Source: Cellulosimicrobium cellulans (lineage in GTDB: Bacteria; Actinomycetota; Actinomycetes; Actinomycetales; Cellulomonadaceae). Taken from it: 64,000 bases of DNA. Of the stretch, positions 8,763 through 17,521 are shown piece by piece. The position numbers were made by a program, and so were the translations under genes. The stretch is from the NCBI RefSeq assembly GCF_016921195.1, contig NZ_JAFGYF010000014.1, forward strand, positions 1 through 64,000, read 5' to 3'. Below the pieces are notes generated by a model. It was not told where the DNA came from. It was given only the letters and a program-made list of their open reading frames with translations, and ran no database searches. Position 1 is the stretch's first letter; every line of letters starts with the position of its first letter.

Positions 8763-11450
8763 CTATGACGTTCGTCCTGTCCCAGATGGCGCCGCACCCT
8801 GAGCACGTCTCGGCGCACTTTGGGCCGACGAGACGAGCCCGAGTTGCTTCGCACGGAGCAGGGTCTCCGCCCGGGTGTGGGTCCCCAGGCGACGATAGAT
8901 CTCACGAATCTGGGACTTCACCGTGTTGTGTGAGACGTACAGGCGGCGGGCAATCTCAGGACCACTCAACCCGTCGACGATGAGCTGGAGCACGAGAAGC
9001 TGACGCTCCGGTAGCAGGATCATCTCGTCCTCAGACGATGTCCTACATCCGAGCTGTGCTACCTGTTCCACGGCGGTCCGTTCCTCGCCCTCGAGCTCAA
9101 GGAGCAGGAGGTCCAACGCCTCCGACGAGGCCCACCGAAGCTCGAGCATCGCATTCGCCCGGCGCGCGAGGCCCAGCGCTCGCCGCATCTCTGCACGGGC
9201 CTGCTCCTTCTGCCCCATCGCGATGAGAGCGCTGGCCGCGACGGCGACGCCCTCGATGCGAGTTCTCGTCTGCAGGCGACGATGCCCGGCGAACTTTGCG
9301 ACGTGACGGAACGCCTCGGCTGGCTTCCCGCTCGACGCCAGGGCGTGGGCATTGACGACGTCGCGGACGGGAGCAGACCGCGGCAGCGTGTCGATGACAC
9401 GGATCGCAGCCGCGCCTCGGCCCGCCGCCAGGTGCAGGCGGGCGACGTCGTGCACAACGAGGAACGGCGCCCGCCGCTCGCTCGGATCGGGCTCGATACC
9501 CAAGCCTCTCCTCGCCGCCTCCGCCAGGAGGACATCGAGCGCAAGGTCGGGGGCGCCGCGAAGTTCGGCCATCACCGCGACAACGTGCATACGCAGGAAC
9601 CACAAGTCACCTGTGGGCGTCATGATATTTCTCCCGAGCGTGGCCTTGGCCTCCTCCAGGCGGTGACCCTCCAAGTGAACCAGCGCACCAATGATCAGCG
9701 AGACGTCTCCCGCGCTCTCACGCCACCACGCCGGTGGGGCCAATAGGGACCGCGACTCGTGCACCCACTCTTGAGCGGCCACCAAGTCCCCGCCGGCCGC
9801 CTCCACGACCGCCATCAATTCACACGCCGCGGCAGCGACAGAGAGCGCGCCGGCTCGACTTGCCCGCTGCAAGGCCGACTCAGCATAAGTTGCCGCCGCG
9901 TGGCCCATACCCGCGCACAGCGCGCTCATCGACGCCTGCATCTCCAGCAGTGCCATGGCGACCGCTGTCCGGGGCAAGCGCTGCCCATCTTCATCGGCGC
10001 GAAGTTCCCTGAGCGCGCCCTGGGCCACCCGCACGGACTTCTCATACAGCCCCGCGCGGCGCAGTAGGGCCGCGCGGCAGAAAGCGTCCAGCGCCTGTGC
10101 GTCCGGTAACGCCGTCGCTGCCGAGAGGGTGTCCCCCGATTGCTCGTCGTGCTCTGTCAGCAACTCGACGCGCCCGCGGGTGGGTCGTACCGCCACCCGC
10201 AGGATGCGCAGCCTGCCCGAGATGCTCACCGGAGATCGTTCAACGGCGTGATTCCACAGTTCGTCAAAGCCAGGGCCGGGCCCTCCCGCCAGCAGATCAG
10301 TCCAGGCCATGACCAGCACCCGATCCACGACGCCTGGCTCCCGGGAGTCGAGCGCCCGCAAGAGCGCCTCCCACATGTCTCCGCGCGCGACATGCGCATC
10401 GACACGCCGTTGGAATCGCCGCACGTACCCCACAGGATCCAGGTAGTGCAGATGTGAGAGCAGACTCCGCCGCATCCGCGGCTCATACTCAAGGACGCCT
10501 ACTGCCCCACCGACATGTTCGTGAAGGACCCCACCCTCCACGAGACGCCGTGCTGCCTCGCGCGCGTCGGGCGTGGCCGTCAGCTCCACGAGGTCATCTG
10601 CCCGGAAGAAAGGCTCTACGCAGGTATCGAAGAGGAACGGCATCAACTCAACAGGGACAAACGATCTGAGGGCACGGGTCATCTCCCGACGCACCACGGC
10701 CAGGACCTCCTGCTGAAGATCCTGTCGATACCCGCCCGAACCCAAGGCGGCCACGGCCATGACGATCGCCGCCGGGAAGCCAGCGAGGCCATCAGCGATG
10801 ACTTCCGCTACTTGCTCCGTGAGCTCGGCCCCCTTGGACTGGGCAAAGCGCACCGTCTCGTGCGCGCTCCAGGCCAAAGCCGACGCGCCCACCTCGACAA
10901 GACTCCCGTCACGCACGGCTGCTGAAGGGCGTGCGGTGCTGAGCACCACCACCCTGGCCCCGATCTCGGCCGCCGCTGCAAGAACCCCGGAGATAAGCTC
11001 TTCACGGCCCGAATGAATCTCATCGACGACGAGCGTCACAGGGCCCAAGGCTCGCAACAGGGCTCCGAGCTCTCGTGGCCCCCCACGATCGAGTTCTGCC
11101 GCAGTTGTGGACCGAAGCACGTACCTCACCTGATCGAGCACACGGCCCACCACATCCCGGACCCCGCCCTCGCCCCCACCCCGAGCAGGATCGACCACCG
11201 CAGCCGAGACCCAGATGATCACCTGACCGCGGGTGAGTTCGCCCCGCGCCCACCGCGCGACAGACACCGTCTTTCCAAAGCCGTGCGGGGCATGCACCAG
11301 AACATGCCGGGAGGTGCTCGTGAGCACATCATCCAGGAGCGGGCGCTCGATCGCCATCGCGGTCATTGCCACTCGCGGCAGAAGACCGTCCAGAGCTGCG
11401 GTCAACTCGGCCCGTCGAGACGCAGGCAACACCCCCGTACCAGTCAACAC
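8763..11450 (-). CDS. Large LuxR-family (MalT/LAL-like) ATPase transcriptional regulator
   Basis: About 895 residues. Near the N-terminus is a P-loop, APHGFGKTVS, followed by a Walker-B-like LVVDEIHS, as in STAND-type regulators. The middle is a long helical repeat region (tetratricopeptide-like). The C-terminus is a LuxR helix-turn-helix: LPERQLLVLQLIVDGLSG, EIARRLYVSHNTVKSQIREI and YRRLGTHTRAETL. Such proteins bind ATP and an inducer and then activate promoters. The start is uncertain: the GTG at 11450 is the first available, and an ATG near residue 29 (MTAMAIERP) is an alternative. The gene stands alone beside the insertion-sequence cluster; no target is evident. Confidence 0.85.
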   Translation of the reverse strand: MLTGTGVLPASRRAELTAALDGLLPRVAMTAMAIERPLLDDVLTSTSRHVLVHAPHGFGKTVSVARWARGELTRGQVIIWVSAAVVDPARGGGEGGVRDVVGRVLDQVRYVLRSTTAAELDRGGPRELGALLRALGPVTLVVDEIHSGREELISGVLAAAAEIGARVVVLSTARPSAAVRDGSLVEVGASALAWSAHETVRFAQSKGAELTEQVAEVIADGLAGFPAAIVMAVAALGSGGYRQDLQQEVLAVVRREMTRALRSFVPVELMPFLFDTCVEPFFRADDLVELTATPDAREAARRLVEGGVLHEHVGGAVGVLEYEPRMRRSLLSHLHYLDPVGYVRRFQRRVDAHVARGDMWEALLRALDSREPGVVDRVLVMAWTDLLAGGPGPGFDELWNHAVERSPVSISGRLRILRVAVRPTRGRVELLTEHDEQSGDTLSAATALPDAQALDAFCRAALLRRAGLYEKSVRVAQGALRELRADEDGQRLPRTAVAMALLEMQASMSALCAGMGHAAATYAESALQRASRAGALSVAAAACELMAVVEAAGGDLVAAQEWVHESRSLLAPPAWWRESAGDVSLIIGALVHLEGHRLEEAKATLGRNIMTPTGDLWFLRMHVVAVMAELRGAPDLALDVLLAEAARRGLGIEPDPSERRAPFLVVHDVARLHLAAGRGAAAIRVIDTLPRSAPVRDVVNAHALASSGKPAEAFRHVAKFAGHRRLQTRTRIEGVAVAASALIAMGQKEQARAEMRRALGLARRANAMLELRWASSEALDLLLLELEGEERTAVEQVAQLGCRTSSEDEMILLPERQLLVLQLIVDGLSGPEIARRLYVSHNTVKSQIREIYRRLGTHTRAETLLRAKQLGLVSSAQSAPRRAQGAAPSGTGRTS

Positions 11451-11549
11451 TAGGCGCTACCTACGACAGGTCGCTGACCCTTCAGCCCTACGTTCCCCCA
11501 CACCATCGGGTGCCGCCATCGTCGCATGAACCCTACTGACGCGAGACAA

Positions 11550-11924
11550 CCACCCCCACGACGGGTGATCCGTGCAACCTTGTGAGTCGCCCCGGTGAGT
11601 CCGGGTCAAGTCCCAGGGAGTGGTGTAGCGGCTGGTGATCCTTCGCGGGGTTAGGCGGTGAGTTCGAGGACGGGGTCGGTGTCTACCTCCGTTGCGGTGT
11701 TGGTCACGGTGGTCAGGCGGCAGCGGGCCAGGACTTCGAGGCCGAGGTAGCGGCGGCCTTCGGCCCATTCGTCGGTCTGCTCGGCCAGGACGGCGCCCAC
11801 GAGGCGGACGATGGCGTCGCGGCTGGGGAAGATGCCGACGGCGTCGGTGCGGCGGCGGATCTCCTTGTTCAGCCGTTCGGAGGGGTTGTTGGACCAGATC
11901 TGGGACCAGACGTCCTTCGGGAAG
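11550..11924 (-). mobile_element. IS256-family remnant (right part only)
   Basis: About 375 bp that hold the C-terminal end of an IS256-type transposase and its downstream terminus. The rest of the element is missing: it stops at the left end of an IS3-family element and nothing IS256-like continues beyond that element's right end at 14510. The outer boundary near 11550 is approximate. Bases 11457-11549 show nothing recognisable. Confidence 0.65.
11651..11924 (-). pseudogene. IS256-family transposase, C-terminal fragment
   Basis: The fragment reads [20 protein letters not shown] and [15 protein letters not shown], then [16 protein letters not shown], which is the conserved C-terminal block of IS256 (Mutator-type) transposases. 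Members are about 400 residues long; only about 90 remain. The upstream codons belong to the inverted repeat of the IS3-family element that interrupts it, so the gene is dead. Confidence 0.85.
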
Positions 11925-11993
11925 GGGGGCTGCTGCACGGATCTGTGACATCTCAGATCGCTTGCTCGCCGAGCAGGCTGGAAGGATGTTGCT

Positions 11994-12302
11994 GTGCCCA
12001 GGCCCTATCCCCGTGAGTTTCGTGAGGACGTCGTGCGGGTCGCCCGGAACCGTGGTCCCGGTGTGACGCTGGCACAGATCGCCCAGGACTTCGGGGTCCA
12101 TGAGATGACGATCACGAAGTGGTTGCGTGCCGCCGATGTCGAGGACGGCGTGAAGCCCGGCGTCGCCTCGGAGCACGCACGGGAGTTGCGTGAGGCTCGA
12201 CGTCGGATTCGGTTGCTGGAGCAGGAGAACGAGGTCCTGCGGCGGGCGGCGGCGTACCTGTCCCAGGCTCAGCTGCCGGGAAAAGGCTCTACCCGCTCGT
12301 GA
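11994..12302 (+). CDS. IS3-family transposase OrfA (outer element)
   Basis: 102 residues. An N-terminal helix-turn-helix ([20 protein letters not shown], then [20 protein letters not shown]) is followed by a leucine-zipper-like helix ([20 protein letters not shown]). This is the DNA-binding product that normally joins OrfB by -1 frameshifting. The frame shows no damage, but its OrfB partner is split, so it can only act as an inhibitor or in trans. Confidence 0.85.
   Translation: MPRPYPREFREDVVRVARNRGPGVTLAQIAQDFGVHEMTITKWLRAADVEDGVKPGVASEHARELREARRRIRLLEQENEVLRRAAAYLSQAQLPGKGSTRS
12278..12285 (+). promoter_or_regulatory. Programmed -1 frameshift site of the outer IS3 element
   Basis: The GGGAAAAG heptamer-like run sits at the end of OrfA. 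Slipping back one base at this point changes LPGKGST to AGKRLYPLV, which continues directly into OrfB. This is the expected place and type of slippage for IS3 elements. Confidence 0.6.
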
Positions 12303-12387
12303 GAGAGCTCGCCGCGGCCGGTGCCCCGATCAGGGTGCCGGTCGCGGTGGCGTGCCGGGTGCTCAAGCTCCATGTCTCGTGACGGGT

Positions 12388-13308
12388 TTAGCGGAGACTC
12401 CGAACTGACGCGGCGACGGTAGTCGGCGCGGGGTTGTGACGGTAGTGGTGACTTTCGAACTCGGCCGGTGGGACGAGTCCAGTCTCGCCGTGCAGGCGTC
12501 GGTGGTTGAACCAGTCGATGTACTCCGCGGTGGCGATCTCGAGGTCGTCGATGTCTCGCCAGGGTCCGCGGTTGCGGACGAGTTCGGCCTTGAACAGCGA
12601 GTTGAACGCCTCGGCCAGGGCATTGTCATATGAGTCGCCCGTGGATCCGACCGAGGCGACTGCGCCGGCCTCGGCCAGGCGCTGGGTGTAGCGGATGGCG
12701 ACATATTGGACGCCTTTGTCGCTGTGGTGCGTCAGGCCGGTGACGTCGTGCCCGTCGCGGGTGCGGGTCCAGATCGCCATCTCCAGGGCGTCCAGCGCGA
12801 GGTCGGTGCGCAGAGACTTGGACAGCTGCCAGCCGACCACGCGGCGGGAGTAGACGTCGGTGACGAAGGCGGCGTACGCCCAGCCGGAGAACGTGCGGCA
12901 GTAGGTGATGTCGCAGACCCACAGCTGGTTCGGGCGACTCGCAGTGAACTTTCGTTCGACCAGGTCCGGACGGGTCTCGGGTCCGGTGCCCGGCACAGTG
13001 GTGCGGGGCCCCTTGGCGCGGCTGACGCCCCGCAGGCCGGCGCCGCGCATGAGGCGGTGCACGGTGCAGCGCGCCATACGGTGCCCCTGGCGGCGCAGCT
13101 CGGCGTGGACCTTCGTGACCCCGTAGACGCCGTAGTTGTCGGCGTGGACCTGCCGGATCGTCTCCAGCCTGGCCGCGTCACTGATCGAGCGGGCCGATGG
13201 TGGCCGGGCCCTGGCCGCGTAGTACGTGCTCGGAGCGACCTGCAGCTGGCTGCAGATCGGCTCGACCCCGAACTCGTCCCGATGGGCGTCGATGTAGTCC
13301 ACGATCAC
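12388..13308 (-). CDS. IS3-family transposase OrfB (inner element)
   Basis: 306 residues of retroviral-integrase type. An N-terminal HTH_21-like segment (YGVYGVTKVHAELRRQG) precedes the catalytic core with the DDE triad in WVCDITYC, HHSDKGVQY and ALAEAFNSLFK. The C-terminal EYIDWFNHRRLHGETGLVPP block is typical of the family. The GTG start overlaps the OrfA stop by 4 nt; in the family OrfB is usually made as an OrfAB fusion by frameshifting. Confidence 0.92.
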   Translation of the reverse strand: MIVDYIDAHRDEFGVEPICSQLQVAPSTYYAARARPPSARSISDAARLETIRQVHADNYGVYGVTKVHAELRRQGHRMARCTVHRLMRGAGLRGVSRAKGPRTTVPGTGPETRPDLVERKFTASRPNQLWVCDITYCRTFSGWAYAAFVTDVYSRRVVGWQLSKSLRTDLALDALEMAIWTRTRDGHDVTGLTHHSDKGVQYVAIRYTQRLAEAGAVASVGSTGDSYDNALAEAFNSLFKAELVRNRGPWRDIDDLEIATAEYIDWFNHRRLHGETGLVPPAEFESHHYRHNPAPTTVAASVRSLR

Positions 13309-13622
13309 CGTTGTGGGCGGTCGAGCTCCGCCGCGAAGAAAGCCGATGCGCTGCGCAAGATCGCGTTCGCCCGCCGCAACTCGCGGTTCTCCCGTTCCAG
13401 CTCGGCCAGGCGCTGGGCATCGCTGGTCGTGGTGCCGGGCCGGTCACCGGCGTCGATCTCGGCCTGCGTGACCCAGTTGCGCAGCGTCTCAGGATTGATC
13501 CCGAGCTGCTCACCGACCCGCGCCAGTGCTCCCTTGCGGGTCGCCGGGTCACGCCGCAGATCGACCGCCATCCGGATCGCCCGCTCCCGGAGCTCGTCCG
13601 GGTACTTCCTCGGTGCTGCCAT
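13305..13622 (-). CDS. IS3-family transposase OrfA (inner element)
   Basis: 105 residues from the ATG at 13622, preceded by AAGGATGAGAG. It has an N-terminal helix-turn-helix (RKYPDELRERAIRMAVDL; LGINPETLRNWVTQAEID) and a C-terminal coiled coil (RLAELERENRELRRANAIL). It binds the element's ends and oligomerises with OrfB. An ATG three codons upstream is also possible. Confidence 0.9.
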   Translation of the reverse strand: MAAPRKYPDELRERAIRMAVDLRRDPATRKGALARVGEQLGINPETLRNWVTQAEIDAGDRPGTTTSDAQRLAELERENRELRRANAILRSASAFFAAELDRPQR

Positions 13623-14626
13623 GACTCTCATCCTTCCGGGGAATGAGAGCCTCCAACAGACCCGTCACGAGACACCACCGCCAGCACTACTACGCCTGGC
13701 TCGCCCAGCCGGTCACCGGCGGCGAGCTCGAGGAGGCGTATCTCGCGAACGCGGTCTTCGATGCCCACCGTGAGGACCCCGAGTTCGGCTACCGGCTGCT
13801 GTTCGACGAGGTGAACGCGGCCGGGCACACGGTCAGTGAGCTCACGGTGTGGAAGATCTGCTCGGCGAACCAGTGGTGGTGCGTGTTCGGCAAGAAGCGC
13901 CGCGGGAAGAATGGGCGGCCCGGCGCGCCCGCGCACGATGACCTGGTGCGTCGCGAATTCACGGCGCCTGGCCCGAACCGGTTGTGGTTGACGGACATCA
14001 CCGAGCATCCCACCGGCGAAGGCAAGGTCTACCTGTGTGCGGTCAAGGACGTGTGGTCGAACCGGATCGTGGGGTACTCCATCGCAGACCGCATGACGTC
14101 CCAGCTGGCCGTCGACGCCCTGGAATCGGCGGTTTCGCGCCGCGGGGTGCGCGTGGCCGGCTGCACCCTGCACTCGGACCGCGGCGGCCAGTTTCGAAGC
14201 CGAAAGCTGCAGCAGTCCCTCTGGCGCCACCAGATGCGCGGATCCATGGGCCAGGTCGGATCAGCCGGTGACAACGTCGCCATGGAGAGCTTCTTCAGCC
14301 TGCTTCAGCGCAACGTCCTGGACCGGCAGAGATGGACCACCCGAGAGGAGCTGCGGATCGCGATCGTGACCTGGATCGAACGGACCTACCACCGTCGCCG
14401 ACGCCAGGCCAGACTCGCACGATTGACCCCGATCGAGTTCGAGATCATCATGAGCCAGGCCGCCGACCAAGCTGCCTAACCAACTGTCACGGAATCGTGC
14501 AGCAGCCCCCAGCTGTGGTCACGACATGAGTGTGCGGCTCGTATCGCCGTCAGTCGAACTGGCATGGGCAGGCGTCTCAACTTGCTCTCTCTGCTGTCGC
14601 GCGCTCAGGAACGCACCTAACGTGCG

Positions 14627-16522
14627 CTACTCGCATCCCACGCCGTCGCCGTCACGGTCGAGCTTGCGGGAGTATCCGGGCTGGCCTTCGTAGATGGGTG
14701 CGGCACCGGCGGCGCGCACGGCGTCGCAGTTCTTGTAGAACACGGGTGCGGGTTCTGGTTCGGGCTGCGGTGCAGGTGCTGGTGGCGGTGCCGGGGCCGG
14801 GTCGGGGACGACGACTGGTGCGGGCTCGGGTTCGGGCACGACCACCGGGTCGGGGGCGGGTGCCGGTTCGGGTGCTGGCGGCTCGGCGCTGGCCTCGGCC
14901 TGGACGTATGAGCCGACGGCGCCGTCCGGGGCGGGTAGGAGCTGGTCGGGGCAGGTGGTGAGGATGCGGGCGATGGCGTCGTGCTCGGCCTGGGTGACCC
15001 ACAGCTTGTAGGTGGCCTTGACCGCGACCTGGCGGGCGACGTACTCGCACCGGAACGCCTTGTTCGGCGGCAGCCAGGTCGCGGCGTCCCCGTCGCCCTT
15101 GGCCTGGTTCGTGGGGCCGTCGACTGCGAGCAGGTTCAGCGGGTCGTTCGCGAACGCCTGGCGGGTGTCGGCGTCGAGCTGTTGGGCGCCCTTCTGCCAC
15201 GCGTCCGACAGGGCGACGACGTGGTCGATCTGGACCGCGCTGGACGTGGCGTTGCCTCGCTGGAACGCGATCGTGGTCGCGGTGTACGGGTCGTCCAGCG
15301 TCCCGGTCATGACAACGCAGTCACGGGTGCCGGGCTTGAACGTCTCGGCCTCCAGGTCGCGGGCGAGGATGTCGTTGCGGGTGTCGCATCCGTTGCGGTC
15401 CACGTCCGCCCACGCCGGCCCGAACGCCTCCCGGTCGTACCCGGTCTTGGGGGCGCGGCCCTTGACCTCGAGCGTGCCCAGCGCCGCCAGGGCCGTGCTC
15501 TGCCCCGCGGTCGTGATCGCGGAGTCGAGCTCGGCAGCCTCCACGGGCTCCGCGGTCGCGGCGTCCGTGGCGGGGACCGCGGCCTCGTCGGTGTCCACCA
15601 TGGCTTCGTCCACCGACCCGCCCGAATCCTCGGCCACGTCGCTGCCCAGGTTCACGCCGACCACACCAGTGGGTGCGGGCGGTGCCGCGCTGATCCCAAC
15701 CGCGACCGCACCCGTCGACACCAGTGCGGTGGCCGCAACCGCGGCCACCGCCGTGCCGAGCACGCGCCGCGGCAGCGGCTTCGGACCCGCGGGCTGGGCG
15801 TGGGCCCGCGCCTGGGCAGTGGCCGCCGTGGTACGCAGCGTCTGCGCGATCTGCCCCAGCTCGTCCGGGCCGGCGCCCTGCGCCGAGCGGGTAGACCACA
15901 CCAGCGCCGCGTGACCGGCCGCGTCCATCCCCGCCGGGAACGAGACACCGCAGTCCTTCACCCGCGTCGACACCGGCAGGTTCACGAACCCGGCACCAGT
16001 CTCGATGCGATTGACCGACGCCCACTTCCACACACAGGTGCGCCCGTCCGTCCCGGCGAACCGGGCCGCCTTATCCGTGAGCAGCAAAGTCCCCGTGGAC
16101 ACCACCGTCGGGGTCTTGGCCCCGACGCGACCGCGCGGTTCGACCAGGCGCACGTCCGAGAACCCGCCGCGGACCTTCTCCGAACCAGGCACCCGCGGGT
16201 CGGAGAACGGGGTGGTGCGCCCGTCCATCATCGACAGGACCTGTGCGGTGGCGTCATGGTCGAAGGGCGGCAACGCGTCCGGGGTCCGGTACCGCACCCA
16301 CAACCACCGCACCCCTACCCCGGCGAGCACCCCGAGATAGAGGATCTCGAAGATCCACGCCAGCACCGAACGCTGGATCGAGGGCAGCCCGGCGCCCATC
16401 TCGACCGCGATCCAGGCCCCGAGCTGGTAGGGCCACGCGATCACGTAGTACGCCACCGCCACCGCGATCACCACGGCGACGATCGCACCGAACCCGCCCC
16501 CACCGCTCGACCTCTTCGCCAC
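14627..16522 (-). CDS. Membrane-anchored HNH nuclease (DUF1524-like) with C-terminal excalibur domain
   Basis: About 631 residues. There are two membrane segments near the N-terminus, a soluble domain, and a third hydrophobic stretch (around residue 270). A GmrSD/DUF1524-type HNH domain has IDHVVALSDAW (around residue 430) and NDPLNLLAVDG with KGD. A Pro/Glu/Ala/Val-rich linker leads to the excalibur calcium-binding motif YKNCDAVRAAG...LDRDGDGVGCE. The start is GTG at 16522 with AGAGGA 8 nt upstream. The HNH and excalibur parts are probably extracellular, as in secreted actinobacterial nucleases. Placement beside the transfer region suggests DNA processing outside the cell or competition between elements (inference). 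Confidence 0.82.
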   Translation of the reverse strand: MAKRSSGGGGFGAIVAVVIAVAVAYYVIAWPYQLGAWIAVEMGAGLPSIQRSVLAWIFEILYLGVLAGVGVRWLWVRYRTPDALPPFDHDATAQVLSMMDGRTTPFSDPRVPGSEKVRGGFSDVRLVEPRGRVGAKTPTVVSTGTLLLTDKAARFAGTDGRTCVWKWASVNRIETGAGFVNLPVSTRVKDCGVSFPAGMDAAGHAALVWSTRSAQGAGPDELGQIAQTLRTTAATAQARAHAQPAGPKPLPRRVLGTAVAAVAATALVSTGAVAVGISAAPPAPTGVVGVNLGSDVAEDSGGSVDEAMVDTDEAAVPATDAATAEPVEAAELDSAITTAGQSTALAALGTLEVKGRAPKTGYDREAFGPAWADVDRNGCDTRNDILARDLEAETFKPGTRDCVVMTGTLDDPYTATTIAFQRGNATSSAVQIDHVVALSDAWQKGAQQLDADTRQAFANDPLNLLAVDGPTNQAKGDGDAATWLPPNKAFRCEYVARQVAVKATYKLWVTQAEHDAIARILTTCPDQLLPAPDGAVGSYVQAEASAEPPAPEPAPAPDPVVVPEPEPAPVVVPDPAPAPPPAPAPQPEPEPAPVFYKNCDAVRAAGAAPIYEGQPGYSRKLDRDGDGVGCE

Positions 16523-16708
16523 GCTGCGTCCTCTGCTTCTCCCCCGCGCACCGGCACCCTCCGGCACGCTCGACCTCGATCTGCGCGCTCACCGTAATGG
16601 ACCGCACACCCGACGAATCAGAGGCCTACGTCCCAACCGGGAAGAAACGGCAGAATCTGGCCGATCCTCACCACGTGAACAGGGGAACTTCACCCCCTGG
16701 GGCAGACG

Positions 16709-16728
16709 CTCGTGGCTCCCGCCACGAG
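16709..16728. terminator. Hairpin terminator candidate
   Basis: A perfect 8-bp stem (CTCGTGGC and GCCACGAG) with a TCCC loop lies 30 nt past the stop of the minus-strand gene at 16758. No long T run follows, as is common in high-GC genomes. The rest of 16523-16757 shows no gene. Confidence 0.55.
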
Positions 16729-16757
16729 ACGTGCGGGCGACGTCGCCGTAGCGACCC

Positions 16758-17081
16758 TCACTCGTTCGCTGCCTGTGGAGGTTTGGGTGCGCGGCCGGCG
16801 TAGATGCCGAAAGCTCCGGGCGCGATCAGCAAGACGATGCCGAGCGCGATGGCGATTACTCCCATAACGGGGTTCGCCGGACACACCTGGTCGGCGTCGG
16901 GAGAGAAGCACTGATTGTCGAAGGCGCCGGCGGCGAAGAAGAGCGATGCGAAGGCCAGCGGGAAGGCAGGTACGTACAAGAAGATCGCCACGAGCAGCCC
17001 GAACACCCCGCGACGGACGGCTTGCCCCACCGTGGGCGCGGGGCTGCCCGTCGACTGGCCGGTCGCGCCGCTTGGCTCCAT
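16758..17081 (-). CDS. Small membrane protein with two to three spans
   Basis: 107 residues. Hydrophobic segments VFGLLVAIFLYVPAFPLAFA and GVIAIALGIVLLIAPGAFG flank a loop with two cysteines (NQCFSPDADQVCPANP) that could form a disulphide outside the cell. The C-terminus is short and Pro-rich. No family was recognised. The ATG at 17081 gives the compact reading; the open frame continues upstream without protein-like character. Confidence 0.55.
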   Translation of the reverse strand: MEPSGATGQSTGSPAPTVGQAVRRGVFGLLVAIFLYVPAFPLAFASLFFAAGAFDNQCFSPDADQVCPANPVMGVIAIALGIVLLIAPGAFGIYAGRAPKPPQAANE

Positions 17082-17152
17082 GGCGACAGAGCGTAGGTCT
17101 GGTCCGAGGAGAAGCGGTGTACCGCGCGCACAGATACGGGGCCCTCCCGGGC

Positions 17153-17521
17153 TCAGCCGACCAGGCGCAGCGGCCCGCGCCACCTCGACATCGCCAGCCA
17201 CGCCCGCCCCGCGACCGGGTCGACCAGGAGGCTGCTCGGCGTCGGGAGCGTGAGCGTCCAACGCTCCGTGACGCCGCGGGCGGTGCGGGCGACGTCGAGC
17301 TCGCACCGCCGGAGATAGTTGTCGCCAGCATCGGAGCCGGCCCGCCGGTGCGCGACAACGTCGAGTCGCACCGCATCGCAGCGCACGCGCCGACGGCGAC
17401 CAGGCCGGAAACCTGCTCGCGCGCGGGCGAGCAAACGCCGGCGCTCTGACGCCTGGAAGGCCCAGCGAGTCGGCGTTCTACGGGCGCCGGGCGAGAACTG
17501 ATGACAGCGAACTTGTCGCAT
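17153..17521 (-). CDS. Doubtful hypothetical protein
   Basis: A 122-codon frame that overlaps the end of the Abi-type gene by 44 nt. The last 75 residues have a strand-like look (RCELDVARTARGVTERWTLT, WLAMSRWRGPLRLVG), but the first part is Arg-rich and resembles an antisense frame. No ribosome site was found. It may be a decayed gene; otherwise 17082-17477 holds nothing recognisable. Confidence 0.25.
   Translation of the reverse strand: MRQVRCHQFSPGARRTPTRWAFQASERRRLLARARAGFRPGRRRRVRCDAVRLDVVAHRRAGSDAGDNYLRRCELDVARTARGVTERWTLTLPTPSSLLVDPVAGRAWLAMSRWRGPLRLVG

Larger units (their letters stand above)
12373..13674 (-). mobile_element. Inner IS3-family element, complete, with CCA target duplication
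   Basis: The ends are TGTCTCGTGACGGGT at 12373 and its exact complement ending at 13674. CCA is found immediately outside on both sides (12370-12372 and 13675-13677), a 3-bp target duplication typical of IS3. The element is 1,302 bp, encodes intact OrfA and OrfB on the minus strand, and is therefore probably the most recent arrival and possibly still active. Confidence 0.92.
12282..14479 (+). pseudogene. IS3-family transposase OrfB of the outer element, split by the inner element
   Basis: Part one (12282-12372, -1 frame) ends in RVLKL. Part two (13678-14479) starts at HRQHYYAWL. Removing the 1,302-bp insertion and one CCA copy restores RVLKLHRQHYYAWL without a gap. The rest holds the DDE catalytic triad in LWLTDITEH, HSDRGGQF and AMESFFSLLQ. 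The interrupted gene cannot make a complete transposase. The second part also contains a usable ATG at 13643, but that lies inside the inner element. Confidence 0.85.
11925..14510 (+). mobile_element. Outer IS3-family element (interrupted by a second one)
   Basis: The ends carry inverted repeats: GGGGGCTGCTGCACG begins at 11925 and its complement ends at 14510, with GTGACA conserved a few bases further in on both sides. Subtracting the 1.3-kb insertion leaves about 1.28 kb, a normal IS3 length. It encodes OrfA (11994-12302) and OrfB in the -1 frame, the latter split by the inner element. No matching target duplication is seen, and the flanking IS256 sequence does not resume on the right, so a deletion may have followed insertion. 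Confidence 0.8.

Noticed and set aside
13643-13674. ATG at 13643 as start of the outer IS3 OrfB
   Set aside because: These bases belong to the end of the inner element; the true reading frame enters from 12372 across the insertion.
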